A stretch of 64,000 nucleotides of DNA from an uncultured Coriobacteriaceae bacterium (lineage in GTDB: Bacteria; Actinomycetota; Coriobacteriia; Coriobacteriales; Coriobacteriaceae), in the NCBI GenBank assembly GCA_949298635.1, contig CASFXG010000015.1:1-64000 (forward strand). Direction: 5' to 3'. The notes beneath the pieces were generated by a model. That model saw nothing but the letters and a program-made list of their open reading frames with translations. It was not told the origin of the DNA and did no database searches. Shown one piece after another: positions 45,387 to 55,353 of the stretch. The position numbers and the translations under genes were made by a program. Within the stretch, counting starts at the first letter, position 1, and each line of letters opens with the position of its first letter.

Positions 45387-45507
45387 TTCTGGTATGTGTT
45401 GGCCGAAGAGGTGCTGCTTTCGGCGAGCACATATGGGAAGAACGCATCGGACGGGGCGCTGCCCCGTTCGCCGTTTTAGAACACGACCGCACGATGAAAG
45501 GAGCGCT

Positions 45508-47019
45508 ATGGATCTTCTTACCATGAGCGGTATCCGTAAGGCGTTCAGCGGCGTTCCCGTTTTGAACGGTGTCGACTTGCATGTGGAGCCGGGCGAGATC
45601 CATGCCCTGCTGGGTGAGAACGGCGCCGGCAAATCTACTCTCATGAACATCCTCACCGGGTCGTATACCGCCGATGCCGGCACCGTCACCTTCGACGGCG
45701 CAGACATCACGGGTGCGTCGATCAAGGCTGTGGAGAAAGCGGGCATCGCCTTCGTCCACCAGGAGCTCAACCTGTTCAACGACCTTCTGGCGTATGAGAA
45801 CATCTTCTTGGGGCAGGAGGAGACGGGACCGGTCTTCTCGCTCAAGAAGAAGAGCATGATTGCCAAGGCGCGCGACCTCTTCGAGCGCCTAGGCGTGGAC
45901 ATCGAGCCCACCGCGCTCGTCGCCGATCTCAAGCAGAGCCAGAAGCAGCTTCTGGAGATCAGCCGCGCGCTCTTCTTCAACGCGAAGCTCCTCATCTTGG
46001 ACGAGCCTACCACGGCGCTCAACACCGCCGAGGTCGAGCACCTGTTCCAGATCGTGCGCAGCCTGCGCGACCAGGGCACGTCCTTCATCTTCATCTCGCA
46101 CAAGATGCCCGAGATTTTCGCGCTCTGCGATACCTACACGGTGCTCCGCAACGGCACATTTGTGGCGGAGGGCAAGATCTGCGACACCACACCTCGTGAG
46201 GTAACGGGCATGATGGTGGGTGCCACCATCTCCGAACGCGGTGCGTACGAACCGCGCGAGACGGGTGAGACCGTGCTCTCGCTCGACCGCTTCACAGGGC
46301 CGGGGTTCGAGGACATCTCCATGGAGGTGTCGCGCGGGCAGGTTATCGGCCTCACGGGCCTCATGGGCTGCGGCAGCACAGAGCTCATGCAGTGCCTGTT
46401 CGGCATCGGGCGTCCTACGGGCGGTACCGCCACGGTGCTCGGTAAGAAGCTGCATGGTGGCTCGATTCATGAGGCCATGAAGGCGGGCATCGCCATGCTG
46501 CCTTCTGATCGCAAGGAGAACTCCGTTCTGCCCGATATGTCGCTCCTCGAGAACATGTACGTTTCCGAGCACGTGCTTTCGGGGAAGAGCCCCATCATCC
46601 ATAAGGGCAAGGAGCAGGAGCACTTCGAGCACTACCAGAAGCTCTTGAGCATCAAGGCGAATTCGAGTGACGATAGCGTGCTCTCGCTTTCCGGCGGCAA
46701 CCAGCAGAAGGTGTTCATGGCGCGCTGGCTCAACACCGACGCCGAGCTCCTTCTGTTCGACAATCCCACGCAGGGCATCGATGTCGGTGCCAAGGCCGAG
46801 ATCTACCACCTGATTCTCGACCTTGCCCGCGGGGGCAAGACCGTGATCATCAACACGCTCGAGATCCCCGAGCTCCGCGAGGTGGCCGACGTGTGCTACG
46901 TGCTCTACGAGGGGCGCATCGTGAAGCGGCTCGAACATGACGAGATCGACGAGCAGACGGTCATGCTGTACTCGACGAACTCCGTAAGCGATGATCCTGC
47001 GACCGAGATGAATGAGTGA
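45508..47019 (+). CDS. Sugar ABC transporter ATPase (RbsA-like, two ATPase domains)
   Basis: The protein has 503 residues with two nucleotide-binding domains. Domain 1 has Walker A LLGENGAGKSTLMNILTG, the signature-like LKQSQKQLLEISRAL and Walker B LLILDEPTTAL. Domain 2 has a degenerate P-loop at GLTGLMGCGSTELMQCLFG, the LSGGNQQKVFMARWL signature, and DNPTQGIDVGAKAEIYHLI. This is the carbohydrate uptake transporter-2 layout. The ATG at 45508 follows AAAGGAG. Confidence 0.92.
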   Translation: MDLLTMSGIRKAFSGVPVLNGVDLHVEPGEIHALLGENGAGKSTLMNILTGSYTADAGTVTFDGADITGASIKAVEKAGIAFVHQELNLFNDLLAYENIFLGQEETGPVFSLKKKSMIAKARDLFERLGVDIEPTALVADLKQSQKQLLEISRALFFNAKLLILDEPTTALNTAEVEHLFQIVRSLRDQGTSFIFISHKMPEIFALCDTYTVLRNGTFVAEGKICDTTPREVTGMMVGATISERGAYEPRETGETVLSLDRFTGPGFEDISMEVSRGQVIGLTGLMGCGSTELMQCLFGIGRPTGGTATVLGKKLHGGSIHEAMKAGIAMLPSDRKENSVLPDMSLLENMYVSEHVLSGKSPIIHKGKEQEHFEHYQKLLSIKANSSDDSVLSLSGGNQQKVFMARWLNTDAELLLFDNPTQGIDVGAKAEIYHLILDLARGGKTVIINTLEIPELREVADVCYVLYEGRIVKRLEHDEIDEQTVMLYSTNSVSDDPATEMNE

Positions 47020-47031
47020 GGTGCAACTACC

Positions 47032-48087
47032 GTGAATGAGAATGCTTCAACGAAACCGACGGGCTTGGCAAACGTGCTCGGTCTGGTGAAAAAGTACAGC
47101 TTCGTCCTCGTGTTTTTGGCGATTCTGCTCGTGTACGTCATTGCGAACGGCGGCCTCACGCTGAACGCCGGCATGAACGTCCTGCGCCACAGCGCGGTGA
47201 TCGGCACGATCGCCATCGGCATGGGCATCGTGTGCCTCACCGGTGAGATTGACCTCTCCGTGGGCTCGATGCTTGCGCTCGTGGCAGGCTTCTCTGTCGT
47301 GGTCTTCAACATGACGGGCTCCATCCTGCTCACACTGCTCTTTGCCGTGGTGTTCGGTGCGGTGTGCGGTTTGGTGAACGGCTTTTTGGTGGGCGTGGTG
47401 CAGATGCCCGCGTTTATCGTGACGCTCGCGACGATGCTCATCTACCGTTCGGTGGCGCAGTACGCCTGCCAGCTCCTTCCGGGCGAGCTCATCGGCAACG
47501 GCAGTTCCGTGTATCGCATGTCCAACGAGCTCGGTGCATACGACACGCTCTACACCTTTGGCAACGCGCGCGTGGCAGGCGTGCCGATCGTAGGCATCGT
47601 ACTCATCGTCATGGTCGTGCTGTTCGTCTACATCTGCACGTCGACGAAGTTCGGCAAGAAGATCTATGCGGTGGGTTCGAACGCCAAGGCGGCGCACCTC
47701 GCGGGCATTAGCGTGCCGGTCATGAAGACACTCGTCTTCACCATCGCGGGCGCGCTCGTAGGTCTCTCCGCGTTCCTGTGGATTGCCATGAACGCCTCGT
47801 GCGACCCGGCGACGACCGGTTCGAGCTATGAGATGTACGCCATCGCCTCCGTGGTGCTCGGCGGCATCTCCATGAGCGGCGGCCGCGGCCGCATGATCGG
47901 CGTGCTCTTCGGCGCGCTGTCCTACGACGTCATCGACAAGATCATCATCGCGCTCAAGATGGACGCGCTCATCCAGGACACCATCAAGGGCATCATCCTC
48001 ATCATCGTGATCATGATCCAGGTGGCCGGGCCTCAGCTCAAGGAGTTCTTCGGACGCAAGGGTTCGAAGGGCGGGAGCGCCTCGTAG
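47032..48087 (+). CDS. Sugar ABC transporter permease (RbsC-like)
   Basis: The protein has 351 residues with about 8-10 membrane segments and typical RbsC motifs (GEIDLSVGSMLALVAGFSVVV, GLVNGFLVGVVQMPAFIVTLATM, YAVGSNAKAAHLAGI, GSSYEMYAIASVVLGGISMSGG). It starts at a GTG 12 bases after the ATPase stop. It is the last gene of the importer operon, and a GC-rich hairpin follows. Confidence 0.92.
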   Translation: MNENASTKPTGLANVLGLVKKYSFVLVFLAILLVYVIANGGLTLNAGMNVLRHSAVIGTIAIGMGIVCLTGEIDLSVGSMLALVAGFSVVVFNMTGSILLTLLFAVVFGAVCGLVNGFLVGVVQMPAFIVTLATMLIYRSVAQYACQLLPGELIGNGSSVYRMSNELGAYDTLYTFGNARVAGVPIVGIVLIVMVVLFVYICTSTKFGKKIYAVGSNAKAAHLAGISVPVMKTLVFTIAGALVGLSAFLWIAMNASCDPATTGSSYEMYAIASVVLGGISMSGGRGRMIGVLFGALSYDVIDKIIIALKMDALIQDTIKGIILIIVIMIQVAGPQLKEFFGRKGSKGGSAS

Positions 48088-48131
48088 GAGGTCTGCACAA
48101 GACGATTAGGCAAGGTTGCGAACCTTCCTCC

Positions 48132-48167
48132 CAGGGCGGCTCCGTGCATGCGCGCGGGGCCGCCCTG
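48132..48167 (+). terminator. Terminator after the ABC importer operon
   Basis: CAGGGCGGC pairs with GCCGCCCTG around an 18-base region, and CGTTT follows. Confidence 0.65.
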
Positions 48168-48257
48168 CGTTTGCGGTCGCGACGGCTGGCGGCGGTGCGG
48201 GGCGGGCGCCGGTGGGCGTCGCCTAGCAACGCGGGCGTCGCAGTTCGCTTATCGTTC

Positions 48258-48323
48258 AAAAAGCGCAGAAAGTTTCAATAAGAAAGGTCGCGAAGGCGCT
48301 TATTGAGGCGTTCTACGCTTTTT
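48258..48323. repeat. Imperfect 25-base inverted repeat ending in a T-run
   Basis: The left arm begins AAAAAGCG and ends AATAAG. The right arm begins CTTATTG and ends CGCTTTTT. About 20 of 25 positions pair. It could act as a second terminator or be a relic repeat. The rest of the 500-base gap 48088-48587 holds the carA leader, and I see no gene in it. Confidence 0.5.
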
Positions 48324-48549
48324 ACTCAGCAAGAAACGGTGAAGCGGCAGGGAAGGCGTGCGTGGTGTGGCGGGGCGGTGCCGCGCCGCGAGCGTCAGAG
48401 TGCGTCGCAGCCGCGCTCGCATCGCCTCCGCGGCACACTCGACATTCAAGACTGAATATTTCTGCACAATCTTTTCCACTGGATGAATATTTTGTCCGTC
48501 AGCACCCGAATACATGTGCTGCGGGCGTAGAATACGCCAAGCCTATAAA

Positions 48550-48584
48550 CCTTTAATTCGGTCCTGCGAGGCCGGGAAGGAGCG
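48550..48584 (+). promoter_or_regulatory. PyrR-binding-like RNA element over the carA ribosome binding site
   Basis: GGTCCTGCGAGGCCGGGAAGG (48560-48580) matches the conserved PyrR anti-antiterminator loop (UCC-GNGAGG core, then GAAGG). A stem can form from CCTT (48550-48553) with AAGG (48577-48580) and CGG with CCG. The AAGGAG Shine-Dalgarno lies in the motif, 5 bases before ATG. This points to translational repression of carAB by PyrR-UMP. Confidence 0.65.
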
Positions 48585-48587
48585 AAC

Positions 48588-50021
48588 ATGGCATCTTCAG
48601 CATGCACCTGGTCACAGAGTGTCGACGGTGCGCCCCTCGTTCAACGGATGCTCGCGAACACGAGTAAGCAGACGGCGGCACCCGCCCTGCTCATGCTCGC
48701 AGACGGCACCGTGTTCTATGGCCGAGCGTGCGGGGCGCGGGGTACCGCGACAGGCGAGGTGTGCTTCAACACGTCCGTCGAGGGGTACTTCGAGGTCTTC
48801 ACCGATCCAAGCTACGCCGGCCAGATCGTTACCATGACCTACCCGCAGATCGGCAATTACGGCATCGACCTCGCCGATACGCAAATGGCACCCGGCATGC
48901 CCACTGAACACCAGGGTAACCAGCAGCCGGCGCTGCGCGGATTGGTGGTGCACGACCTGTGCCGCACGCCGTCCAACTGGCGCTCCAGCGTCGATGTATC
49001 CGAATATCTGGAAGAGCGCGGTATCATCGCCATCGAGGCCATCGACACGCGCGCGCTCGTACGCCACCTGCGCGACCACGGTGCCCAAAAGGGCATCATC
49101 TCGACCGAGATTCTCGACCGCGCCGAGCTCGCCGCGCTGCTCGATGCCGCGCCGGACTTGGTGGGCGAGAACCTCGTCAAGACGGTGAGCTGCCAGGAGG
49201 CATATCGCTATTATCCCGGCCGTGTCGCCGATGACCATGCGTTCGCGCAGGCAGATGCCGCTTCGGCAAAGCGCAGCGTGGTGGTGTACGACTGCGGCGT
49301 GAAGCGCGGGATTCTTGAGGGGCTCGAGCGCGCTGGTTGCGAGCTCACGGTCGTGCCGTGGGACACGCCCGCTCGCGACGTCCTCGCCCTCCAGCCCGAC
49401 GGCGTGTTCCTCTCGAACGGCCCGGGCGACCCGGACGCTGTGACCGAGACCTACGAACAGGTGCGCGCGCTTATGGGCAAGGTGCCCATGTTCGGTATCT
49501 GCTTGGGGCATCAGATGGTGAGCCTCGCGGCGGGCGGCCGCATGGAGAAGCTCAAGTACGGCCACCGCGGTGGCAACCATCCCGTTATGAACCTCATCAC
49601 CCGCCGCGTTGAGATCACGGCGCAAAATCATGGCTTCAACCTCGTGTTCCCCAGCCTGGGTGCGCTTGTGCCGGAGCTCTCCGGCGGCGTAGCCGAGCAT
49701 CCCGTGGGCGCGGACGGCACGGCGGCCACGGGCGACCTGCGCTTCTGGGTGGAGCGCGGCGTGGCTCCCGTCGTGGAGAACGAGCGCTTCGGGCGCATCC
49801 GGCTCACGCACGTGAATCTGAACGACGGCACCGCCGAGGGCATCCAGCTCCTCGACGCGCCGGTCTTCTCGGTGCAATACCACCCCGAAGCATCGCCCGG
49901 TCCCACGGACGCCCATTACCTCTTCACCGCGTTCGCGCACCTTATGGACGGCGACCCCGACTACCTGGACATCGACATCGCGCGCGACCGCCTCGCTGGT
50001 TGGCGCTTCGGCGCCGCGTAG
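48588..50021 (+). CDS. carA: Carbamoyl-phosphate synthase small subunit
   Basis: This is the glutaminase subunit supplying ammonia for carbamoyl phosphate, used in pyrimidine and arginine synthesis. It has 477 residues, longer than usual because of a ~32-residue N-terminal extension and some inserts. The CarA N-domain is clear (ALLMLADGTVFYGRACGA, GEVCFNTSVEGYFEVFTDPSYAGQIV). The glutaminase triad shows the catalytic Cys in GICLGHQM and the His/Glu pair in YHPEASPGP. It is co-transcribed with carB. Confidence 0.95.
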   Translation: MASSACTWSQSVDGAPLVQRMLANTSKQTAAPALLMLADGTVFYGRACGARGTATGEVCFNTSVEGYFEVFTDPSYAGQIVTMTYPQIGNYGIDLADTQMAPGMPTEHQGNQQPALRGLVVHDLCRTPSNWRSSVDVSEYLEERGIIAIEAIDTRALVRHLRDHGAQKGIISTEILDRAELAALLDAAPDLVGENLVKTVSCQEAYRYYPGRVADDHAFAQADAASAKRSVVVYDCGVKRGILEGLERAGCELTVVPWDTPARDVLALQPDGVFLSNGPGDPDAVTETYEQVRALMGKVPMFGICLGHQMVSLAAGGRMEKLKYGHRGGNHPVMNLITRRVEITAQNHGFNLVFPSLGALVPELSGGVAEHPVGADGTAATGDLRFWVERGVAPVVENERFGRIRLTHVNLNDGTAEGIQLLDAPVFSVQYHPEASPGPTDAHYLFTAFAHLMDGDPDYLDIDIARDRLAGWRFGAA

Positions 50022-50110
50022 GCGGGCAGAACATGGGCTGATTGGGGACGTGTTCCTTCCAACCCATCTAACCCATCGTGGAGAGCAACCGTTTCAAAAG
50101 GAGCGAACAG

Positions 50111-53100
50111 ATGCCCAAACGTGAAGATATCAAGCGCATTCTTGTCGTCGGGTCAGGCCCCATCGTGATTGGTCAGGCGTGCGAGTTCGATTACTCCGGC
50201 GCGCAGGCGTGCAAGGTGTTGAAGGAGGATGGTTACGAGGTCGTCCTGGTGAACTCCAACCCGGCGACGATCATGACCGATCCCGGCCTCGCGGATCGCA
50301 CGTATGTGGAACCGGTCACGCCGGAGTTCATCGAGTCCGTCATCGAGCGCGAGCGCCCCGATGCCCTGCTGCCCACGCTCGGCGGCCAGACCGGCCTCAA
50401 CGCGGCCGTGGAGCTCGCGAAGAAAGGCGTGCTCGAGCGCTATGGCGTCGAGATGATCGGCTGCGATTTGGCGGCTATCGAGCGCGGCGAGGACCGCAAG
50501 CTCTTCAACGAAGCCATGGCAGAGATTGGCCTCGAGGTCGCGCGCTCGGGGTATGCCTATTCCATCGAGGACGCGCTCGAAATCGCCGGGCGCGTAGGCT
50601 ACCCGTGCGTGCTGCGCCCGAGCTACACCCTCGGCGGCGCAGGCGGCGGCATCGCCCACAGCGAGCAGGAGCTTCGCGAGATCGTGCGCCAGGGCCTCGA
50701 GCTTTCCCCGGCGGGCGAGGTGCTTGTCGAGGAATCCATTGAAGGCTGGAAAGAATACGAGATGGAGGTCATGCGCGACCGCGCCGGCAACGGCATCATC
50801 GTGTGCTCCATCGAGAATCTCGACCCCATGGGCGTGCACACGGGCGACTCCATCACCGTGGCGCCCGCGCAGACGCTCTCCGACCTCGAGTACCAGCGGA
50901 TGCGCGTGGCGTCGCTCGCCATTCTGGAGAAGATCGGCGTCGAGACGGGCGGCTCGAACGTGCAGTTCGCGGTAAACCCCAAAAACGGTCGCCTCATCGT
51001 GATCGAGATGAACCCGCGCGTATCGCGTTCCTCGGCGCTTGCCTCGAAGGCGACGGGCTTCCCCATTGCCAAGGCGGCGGCGCGTCTCGCTGTGGGCTAC
51101 ACGCTCGACGAGATCGTGAACGACATCACGCGCGTCACGCCTGCATGCTTCGAGCCGGCGATTGACTACTGCGTGGTGAAGGTGCCGCGCTTCGCGTTCG
51201 AAAAATTCAAGGGCGCCGACTCCACGCTCACCACGCGCATGAAGGCCGTGGGCGAGATCATGGCGATCGGCCGCACGTTCGAAGAGGCGTTCGGCAAGGC
51301 AGTGCGCTCGCTCGAGGACGGCCGCACGGGTCTGCTCACAGGCGGCGACGACCTTGCAGGGATGACCGATGCCGAGCTTGCCGAGAGCATCTCGACGCCC
51401 ACCGAGGATCGCATCTTCTCGGTGGTGGAGGCGCTGCGCCGCAGCTGGGAGACGGCACGCGTCCACGAACTGTGCGGAATCGACCCGTGGTTCATCGAGC
51501 GCATCCGTGACATGGTCGGCGTGCGCATGTGCATCGAGGGGCTGCGCGTCGAGGACATCGATGCGGACGCCATGCGGCTCTTGAAGCAGTACGGCGCGAG
51601 CGATGCCGAGATCGCCCAGCTCACCGGCAGCGACGAGCGCTTCATGCGGGCATACCGCCACGGTCTGGGCGTGCTGCCCTGCATGAAGACGGTCGACACC
51701 TGCGCCGCGGAGTTCGCGAGCACCACGGAGTACCACTACAAGACCTATGAGGGGCTCGTGCGCGCGGCTGGTGGCAAAAAGGCATCCGCACCGAACGAGG
51801 TCACACCCACCACGAAGCCCAAGGTGATGATCTTGGGCGCCGGCCCCAATCGCATCGGCCAGGGCATCGAGTTCGATTACTGCTGCGTGCATGCGAGCTA
51901 CGCACTCGAGGGGCGCGGGTTCGAGACCATCATGGTGAACTGCAACCCCGAGACGGTCTCGACGGACTACGATACGAGTGACCGCCTGTACTTCGAGCCG
52001 CTCACCTACGAAGACGTCATGGACATCGTGGACGTGGAGCAGCCGGACGGCGTGGTGGTCACGCTCGGCGGACAGACGCCGCTCAAGCTCGCCCGCGCGC
52101 TCGCAGATGCTGGCGTGCGCATCTTGGGCACGCAGCCCGATGCGATCGACTTGGCCGAAGACCGTGAGCGCTTCAGCGCTGTCCTCGACGATCTGGGAAT
52201 TCTCTACCCGGCGGCGGGTGAGGCGCGCAGTTTCGAGGAGGCGTGTCGCGTGGCGGCGCGGATTGGGTTCCCGCTGCTCGTGCGTCCGAGTTACGTGCTC
52301 GGCGGCCGCGGCATGATGATCGCCTACGACGAGGAGCACCTGCGCACCTATATGGCGGAAGCGGTGCGCATCTCACCCGATTACCCGGTCTACCTCGATC
52401 GTTTCCTGGAAGGCGCCATCGAGTGCGACGTCGATGCGCTCTGTGACGGCGACGAAGTCTACATCGGCGGCATCTTAGAGCACATCGAGGAGGCGGGCAT
52501 TCACTCGGGCGATTCGGCAACGTGCATCCCGCCGTTCTCCTTCTCCGAGGCGCTCGTGCAGAAGCTGCGCGACACGACGGCGCGCATCGCGCTCGCGCTC
52601 GGCGTGCGCGGCCTCGTGAACGTGCAGTACGCCATCCAAGGCGACACCGTCTACGTGATTGAGGCGAATCCGCGCGCGAGCCGCACCGTGCCGTTCATCT
52701 CGAAGGCGACGGGCGTGCCGCTCGCGAAGTGCGCGGCGTGCATCATGGCAGGCGAGCGCATCGCGGACCTCGGTCTGCCGGCGGACGACCGCGAGCTCGA
52801 CTGGTTCTGCATGAAGGAAGCCGTCATGCCCTGGGGACGCTTCCCGGGTGCGGACGTAGTGCTGGGCCCCGAGATGAAGTCGACGGGCGAGGTCATGGGC
52901 ATCGCAAAGAGCTACCCCGAGGCGTACGCGAAGACGCAGCTCGCCATCAGCTACGAGCTGCCCACGCCCGATTCTGGCAAGGTGTTCATTTCGGTGAACG
53001 ACCGAGACAAGCGCAACATCCTCTCGCTCGCGCGCATCCTGCGCTACCTGGGCTTCGAGATCTGCTCTACGGAAGGCACGGCGCGCGTGCTCGCCGGCGG

Positions 53101-53395
53101 CAACGTGCCGTGCGAGGTCGTGCGGAAGTTTAGCGAGGCGCATCCGAACATCGGCGACATGATTGCGGGTGGGGAGATCGCGTTCATGATCAACACGCCG
53201 TTCGGCCAGGAGGCGCGCGGCGACGGCTATCGACTGCGCACCGAGGCGGTGCGCCGCAGCGTGACCTGCATCACGGCGCTTTCGGCGGCGAACGCCTTCG
53301 TGGCGGCGGTGGAGGCGCTCGAGGCGGCGCGCCGCGAGCAGACCGGCGGCCTCGAGGTTATCGCGCTTCAAGACCTCCCACAGTACGAGGTGTAA
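50111..53395 (+). CDS. carB: Carbamoyl-phosphate synthase large subunit
   Basis: This is the synthetase subunit, with two ATP-grasp halves. It has 1,094 residues. Half 1 begins [30 protein letters not shown]. Half 2 begins near residue 570 with [21 protein letters not shown]. The C-terminal MGS-like allosteric domain follows [22 protein letters not shown]. The ATG at 50111 follows AAAAGGAG, and a small extension to 50078 is not needed. The 89-base gap to carA includes a GATTGGGGACGTG stretch like the local repeat family. Confidence 0.97.
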   Translation: MPKREDIKRILVVGSGPIVIGQACEFDYSGAQACKVLKEDGYEVVLVNSNPATIMTDPGLADRTYVEPVTPEFIESVIERERPDALLPTLGGQTGLNAAVELAKKGVLERYGVEMIGCDLAAIERGEDRKLFNEAMAEIGLEVARSGYAYSIEDALEIAGRVGYPCVLRPSYTLGGAGGGIAHSEQELREIVRQGLELSPAGEVLVEESIEGWKEYEMEVMRDRAGNGIIVCSIENLDPMGVHTGDSITVAPAQTLSDLEYQRMRVASLAILEKIGVETGGSNVQFAVNPKNGRLIVIEMNPRVSRSSALASKATGFPIAKAAARLAVGYTLDEIVNDITRVTPACFEPAIDYCVVKVPRFAFEKFKGADSTLTTRMKAVGEIMAIGRTFEEAFGKAVRSLEDGRTGLLTGGDDLAGMTDAELAESISTPTEDRIFSVVEALRRSWETARVHELCGIDPWFIERIRDMVGVRMCIEGLRVEDIDADAMRLLKQYGASDAEIAQLTGSDERFMRAYRHGLGVLPCMKTVDTCAAEFASTTEYHYKTYEGLVRAAGGKKASAPNEVTPTTKPKVMILGAGPNRIGQGIEFDYCCVHASYALEGRGFETIMVNCNPETVSTDYDTSDRLYFEPLTYEDVMDIVDVEQPDGVVVTLGGQTPLKLARALADAGVRILGTQPDAIDLAEDRERFSAVLDDLGILYPAAGEARSFEEACRVAARIGFPLLVRPSYVLGGRGMMIAYDEEHLRTYMAEAVRISPDYPVYLDRFLEGAIECDVDALCDGDEVYIGGILEHIEEAGIHSGDSATCIPPFSFSEALVQKLRDTTARIALALGVRGLVNVQYAIQGDTVYVIEANPRASRTVPFISKATGVPLAKCAACIMAGERIADLGLPADDRELDWFCMKEAVMPWGRFPGADVVLGPEMKSTGEVMGIAKSYPEAYAKTQLAISYELPTPDSGKVFISVNDRDKRNILSLARILRYLGFEICSTEGTARVLAGGNVPCEVVRKFSEAHPNIGDMIAGGEIAFMINTPFGQEARGDGYRLRTEAVRRSVTCITALSAANAFVAAVEALEAARREQTGGLEVIALQDLPQYEV

Positions 53396-53432
53396 CGCTA
53401 TTCCAGGGGTCTTAAGCGCTGCAACCGTCGCC

Positions 53433-55058
53433 TTACCGCCCCTCGAAGAGGTCGATAAGTTCCTGCTGGCTGTGGATGCCGAGCTTAGCGTAGATGTGAC
53501 GGGTGTGCGTCTTCACGGTGTTTCGCGAGATGACGAGTCGCTCTTGGATGTATGTGCCGTTTCTGCCGCGTGCGAGCATGGTGGCGATCTCCTGCTCGCG
53601 CGCGGTGAGGTCGTAGTCCCGTGCGAGCATGGTGGTGAGGCTCACTTCGTCGGACGCTTCGGCTTCATCGCTCACGTCCCCCTCATCGCTGGTGCCCGCG
53701 CTGGTGCCCGCGCCCGCTCCGTCGTCGTCCGAGCCGGCTGCGTGTACGGGATGCTCGGCCACCCTAGGCCTGCGTGCAGGGGCAATCTCCTGGAAAAAGC
53801 GTGTGAAGCTGAAGTTCCGAAGCGCTACAAACACATACACGATGATGACGAGCGCGATCGTTGCCGTTACGAGCTCCATGGCTTCACCTGGCGCGATGCG
53901 CTCGAGCGGCGTTACGAAACCATGCACCGACGCGCCAATAGCGGAACCGCACGAGGAAAGCGCGGAACCCGTCGCGGCGAAGATGATGGCGCCAGAGGGG
54001 TTGCGCGCACCCATGCACGCAAGGACGGAGAGCATGAAGGCATAAAACGACTGGGAACCAACGGTGAGCAGGCAAAACGAGAGGTCGCCGGCGGCATTGC
54101 CCGCAGGCAGAAAGAGGAAGCCGGCGAGCACGGTGAGGGAGCACCACGCAAAGAGGGTGTCTTCGGTGAAGGCGCGGCTGTACTTGCCCGCTTCGGCGGG
54201 GAGCGTGGTTCCCACGTGCTCATGGGCCTCGGATCGCCCGCCCCTCGGCTCGTCATCCCCTGGGAAGAGCCTCGTCACCCCCGCAAGGCCAACGAGCAGC
54301 ACGCCGATGAGCGCATAGTGTACAGGCAAAAGCTGACCGCGCTGCAGGCTCGTCACAAAGCCGAAGGTCGACTCGAAGAGGAAGATGCAGCCGTACATAT
54401 GACTGATGAGCGGCACGAACGAGAACGGGTTGGTGACTTCAAGCGCATGGGCGCTCGGTTGCTCGCGAATCTCTTGCAGCGTGCTGCGGGCGCCCAGGGT
54501 GCCTAGCGCAAGAAGCATGAGCTGGCAGATGACGAGTGACGCCAGCGGCGCGGCGAGCGCGATGGGGCGCAACGCGATCATAGCCAGATAGGAGAGGCCG
54601 ACGCCTGCACACGCGCAGCCAATGAGCAGGCGTTCGTCCCCAGCTTGCGAAAGCGCGATGATACCGACCACCGTTGCCCACGTACGGGCGGCGTTCAGAA
54701 GGAGGTCGGCCGTGAGGTACCATGCGACCCCTGCATCGCCCGGGGTCTGCGGCAAACCAGATAACCAAAGCGCCGTGCCCAGCGCTAAGAGCGCGACCGA
54801 AACCAAGCTCGCAGCGGGATGCGCGATGAAGCGCGGACGCCGCTGCGCGAGGAAGGCGAGTGGGATGAACAGCAAGCCGGAAATAAAGATGGAGATCGTG
54901 AGCGGTTGGTTGGGAATCGAGAGAAGCAGGCTGTCGTTTCGAAGCATCGTAGAGAGGGAGATGAGCCCCACGCATGCTGTCGCGACGGCGGCGTGCGGAA
55001 ACTTCACGTTGGCCGTGCCGGTTGCGCCGCTTTCTGCCGTGGTGCTTTTCACGCCCAT
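53433..55058 (-). CDS. LuxR-type regulator with about 12 membrane segments
   Basis: The protein has 541 residues. Residues 20-430 are mostly hydrophobic, with about 12 membrane spans. An acidic Gly/Ser-rich linker (about 445-480) then leads to a LuxR/GerE HTH with LTAREQEIATMLARGRNGTYIQERLVISRNTVKTHTRHIYAKLG. This membrane-LuxR layout is abundant in Coriobacteriia. The ATG has GAGGAGG upstream. It is divergent from the M20 amidohydrolase and YfcC-type transporter genes, which are its likely targets. Confidence 0.88.
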   Translation of the reverse strand: MGVKSTTAESGATGTANVKFPHAAVATACVGLISLSTMLRNDSLLLSIPNQPLTISIFISGLLFIPLAFLAQRRPRFIAHPAASLVSVALLALGTALWLSGLPQTPGDAGVAWYLTADLLLNAARTWATVVGIIALSQAGDERLLIGCACAGVGLSYLAMIALRPIALAAPLASLVICQLMLLALGTLGARSTLQEIREQPSAHALEVTNPFSFVPLISHMYGCIFLFESTFGFVTSLQRGQLLPVHYALIGVLLVGLAGVTRLFPGDDEPRGGRSEAHEHVGTTLPAEAGKYSRAFTEDTLFAWCSLTVLAGFLFLPAGNAAGDLSFCLLTVGSQSFYAFMLSVLACMGARNPSGAIIFAATGSALSSCGSAIGASVHGFVTPLERIAPGEAMELVTATIALVIIVYVFVALRNFSFTRFFQEIAPARRPRVAEHPVHAAGSDDDGAGAGTSAGTSDEGDVSDEAEASDEVSLTTMLARDYDLTAREQEIATMLARGRNGTYIQERLVISRNTVKTHTRHIYAKLGIHSQQELIDLFEGR

Positions 55059-55107
55059 GCAAGCCCTCCTCTCTGCCGCCTGCGGGCTAACCCATGCCGC
55101 CCGCCCT

Positions 55108-55130
55108 CACACCCAGGGGGTGATTTTGCA
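55108..55130. repeat. CCCC/GGGG palindrome copy near the LuxR gene
   Basis: CACCCAGGGGGTGATTTTGCA is centred at about 55115, 50 bases upstream of the LuxR start. The right half matches the GGGGTTATTTTGCA half of the family with small changes. Confidence 0.55.
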
Positions 55131-55290
55131 GGTCAAGGCCATTAAATCTTATGTGCGCGACAGAAATGCCGTGCGCAAAGCATACCATGGTCACAGCCGG
55201 CGCGACGAGCTTTCTTGGCGCTCCGCGTAGCGAAAGAGGAGTCGCTATGCGGGGTGGCATACCGCGCTTATGGTTCGGGTGTCGGCTTAG

Positions 55291-55313
55291 TGCAAAACAA
55301 CCCCGGGGGTTGT
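55291..55313. repeat. CCCC/GGGG palindrome copy before the M20 gene
   Basis: TGCAAAACAACCCCGGGGGT, followed by TGTGGA, lies about 40 bases before the M20 gene start. The left half matches the family half TGCAAAATAACCCC with one change. Confidence 0.6.
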
Positions 55314-55353
55314 GGATGGGGTTTGAACGTTTGACGAGTAGATGGGAGCATGC

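Noticed and set aside
50153-52339. A 728-codon minus-strand frame inside carB
   Set aside because: It is antisense to a conserved gene, with composition typical of a GC-rich shadow frame.
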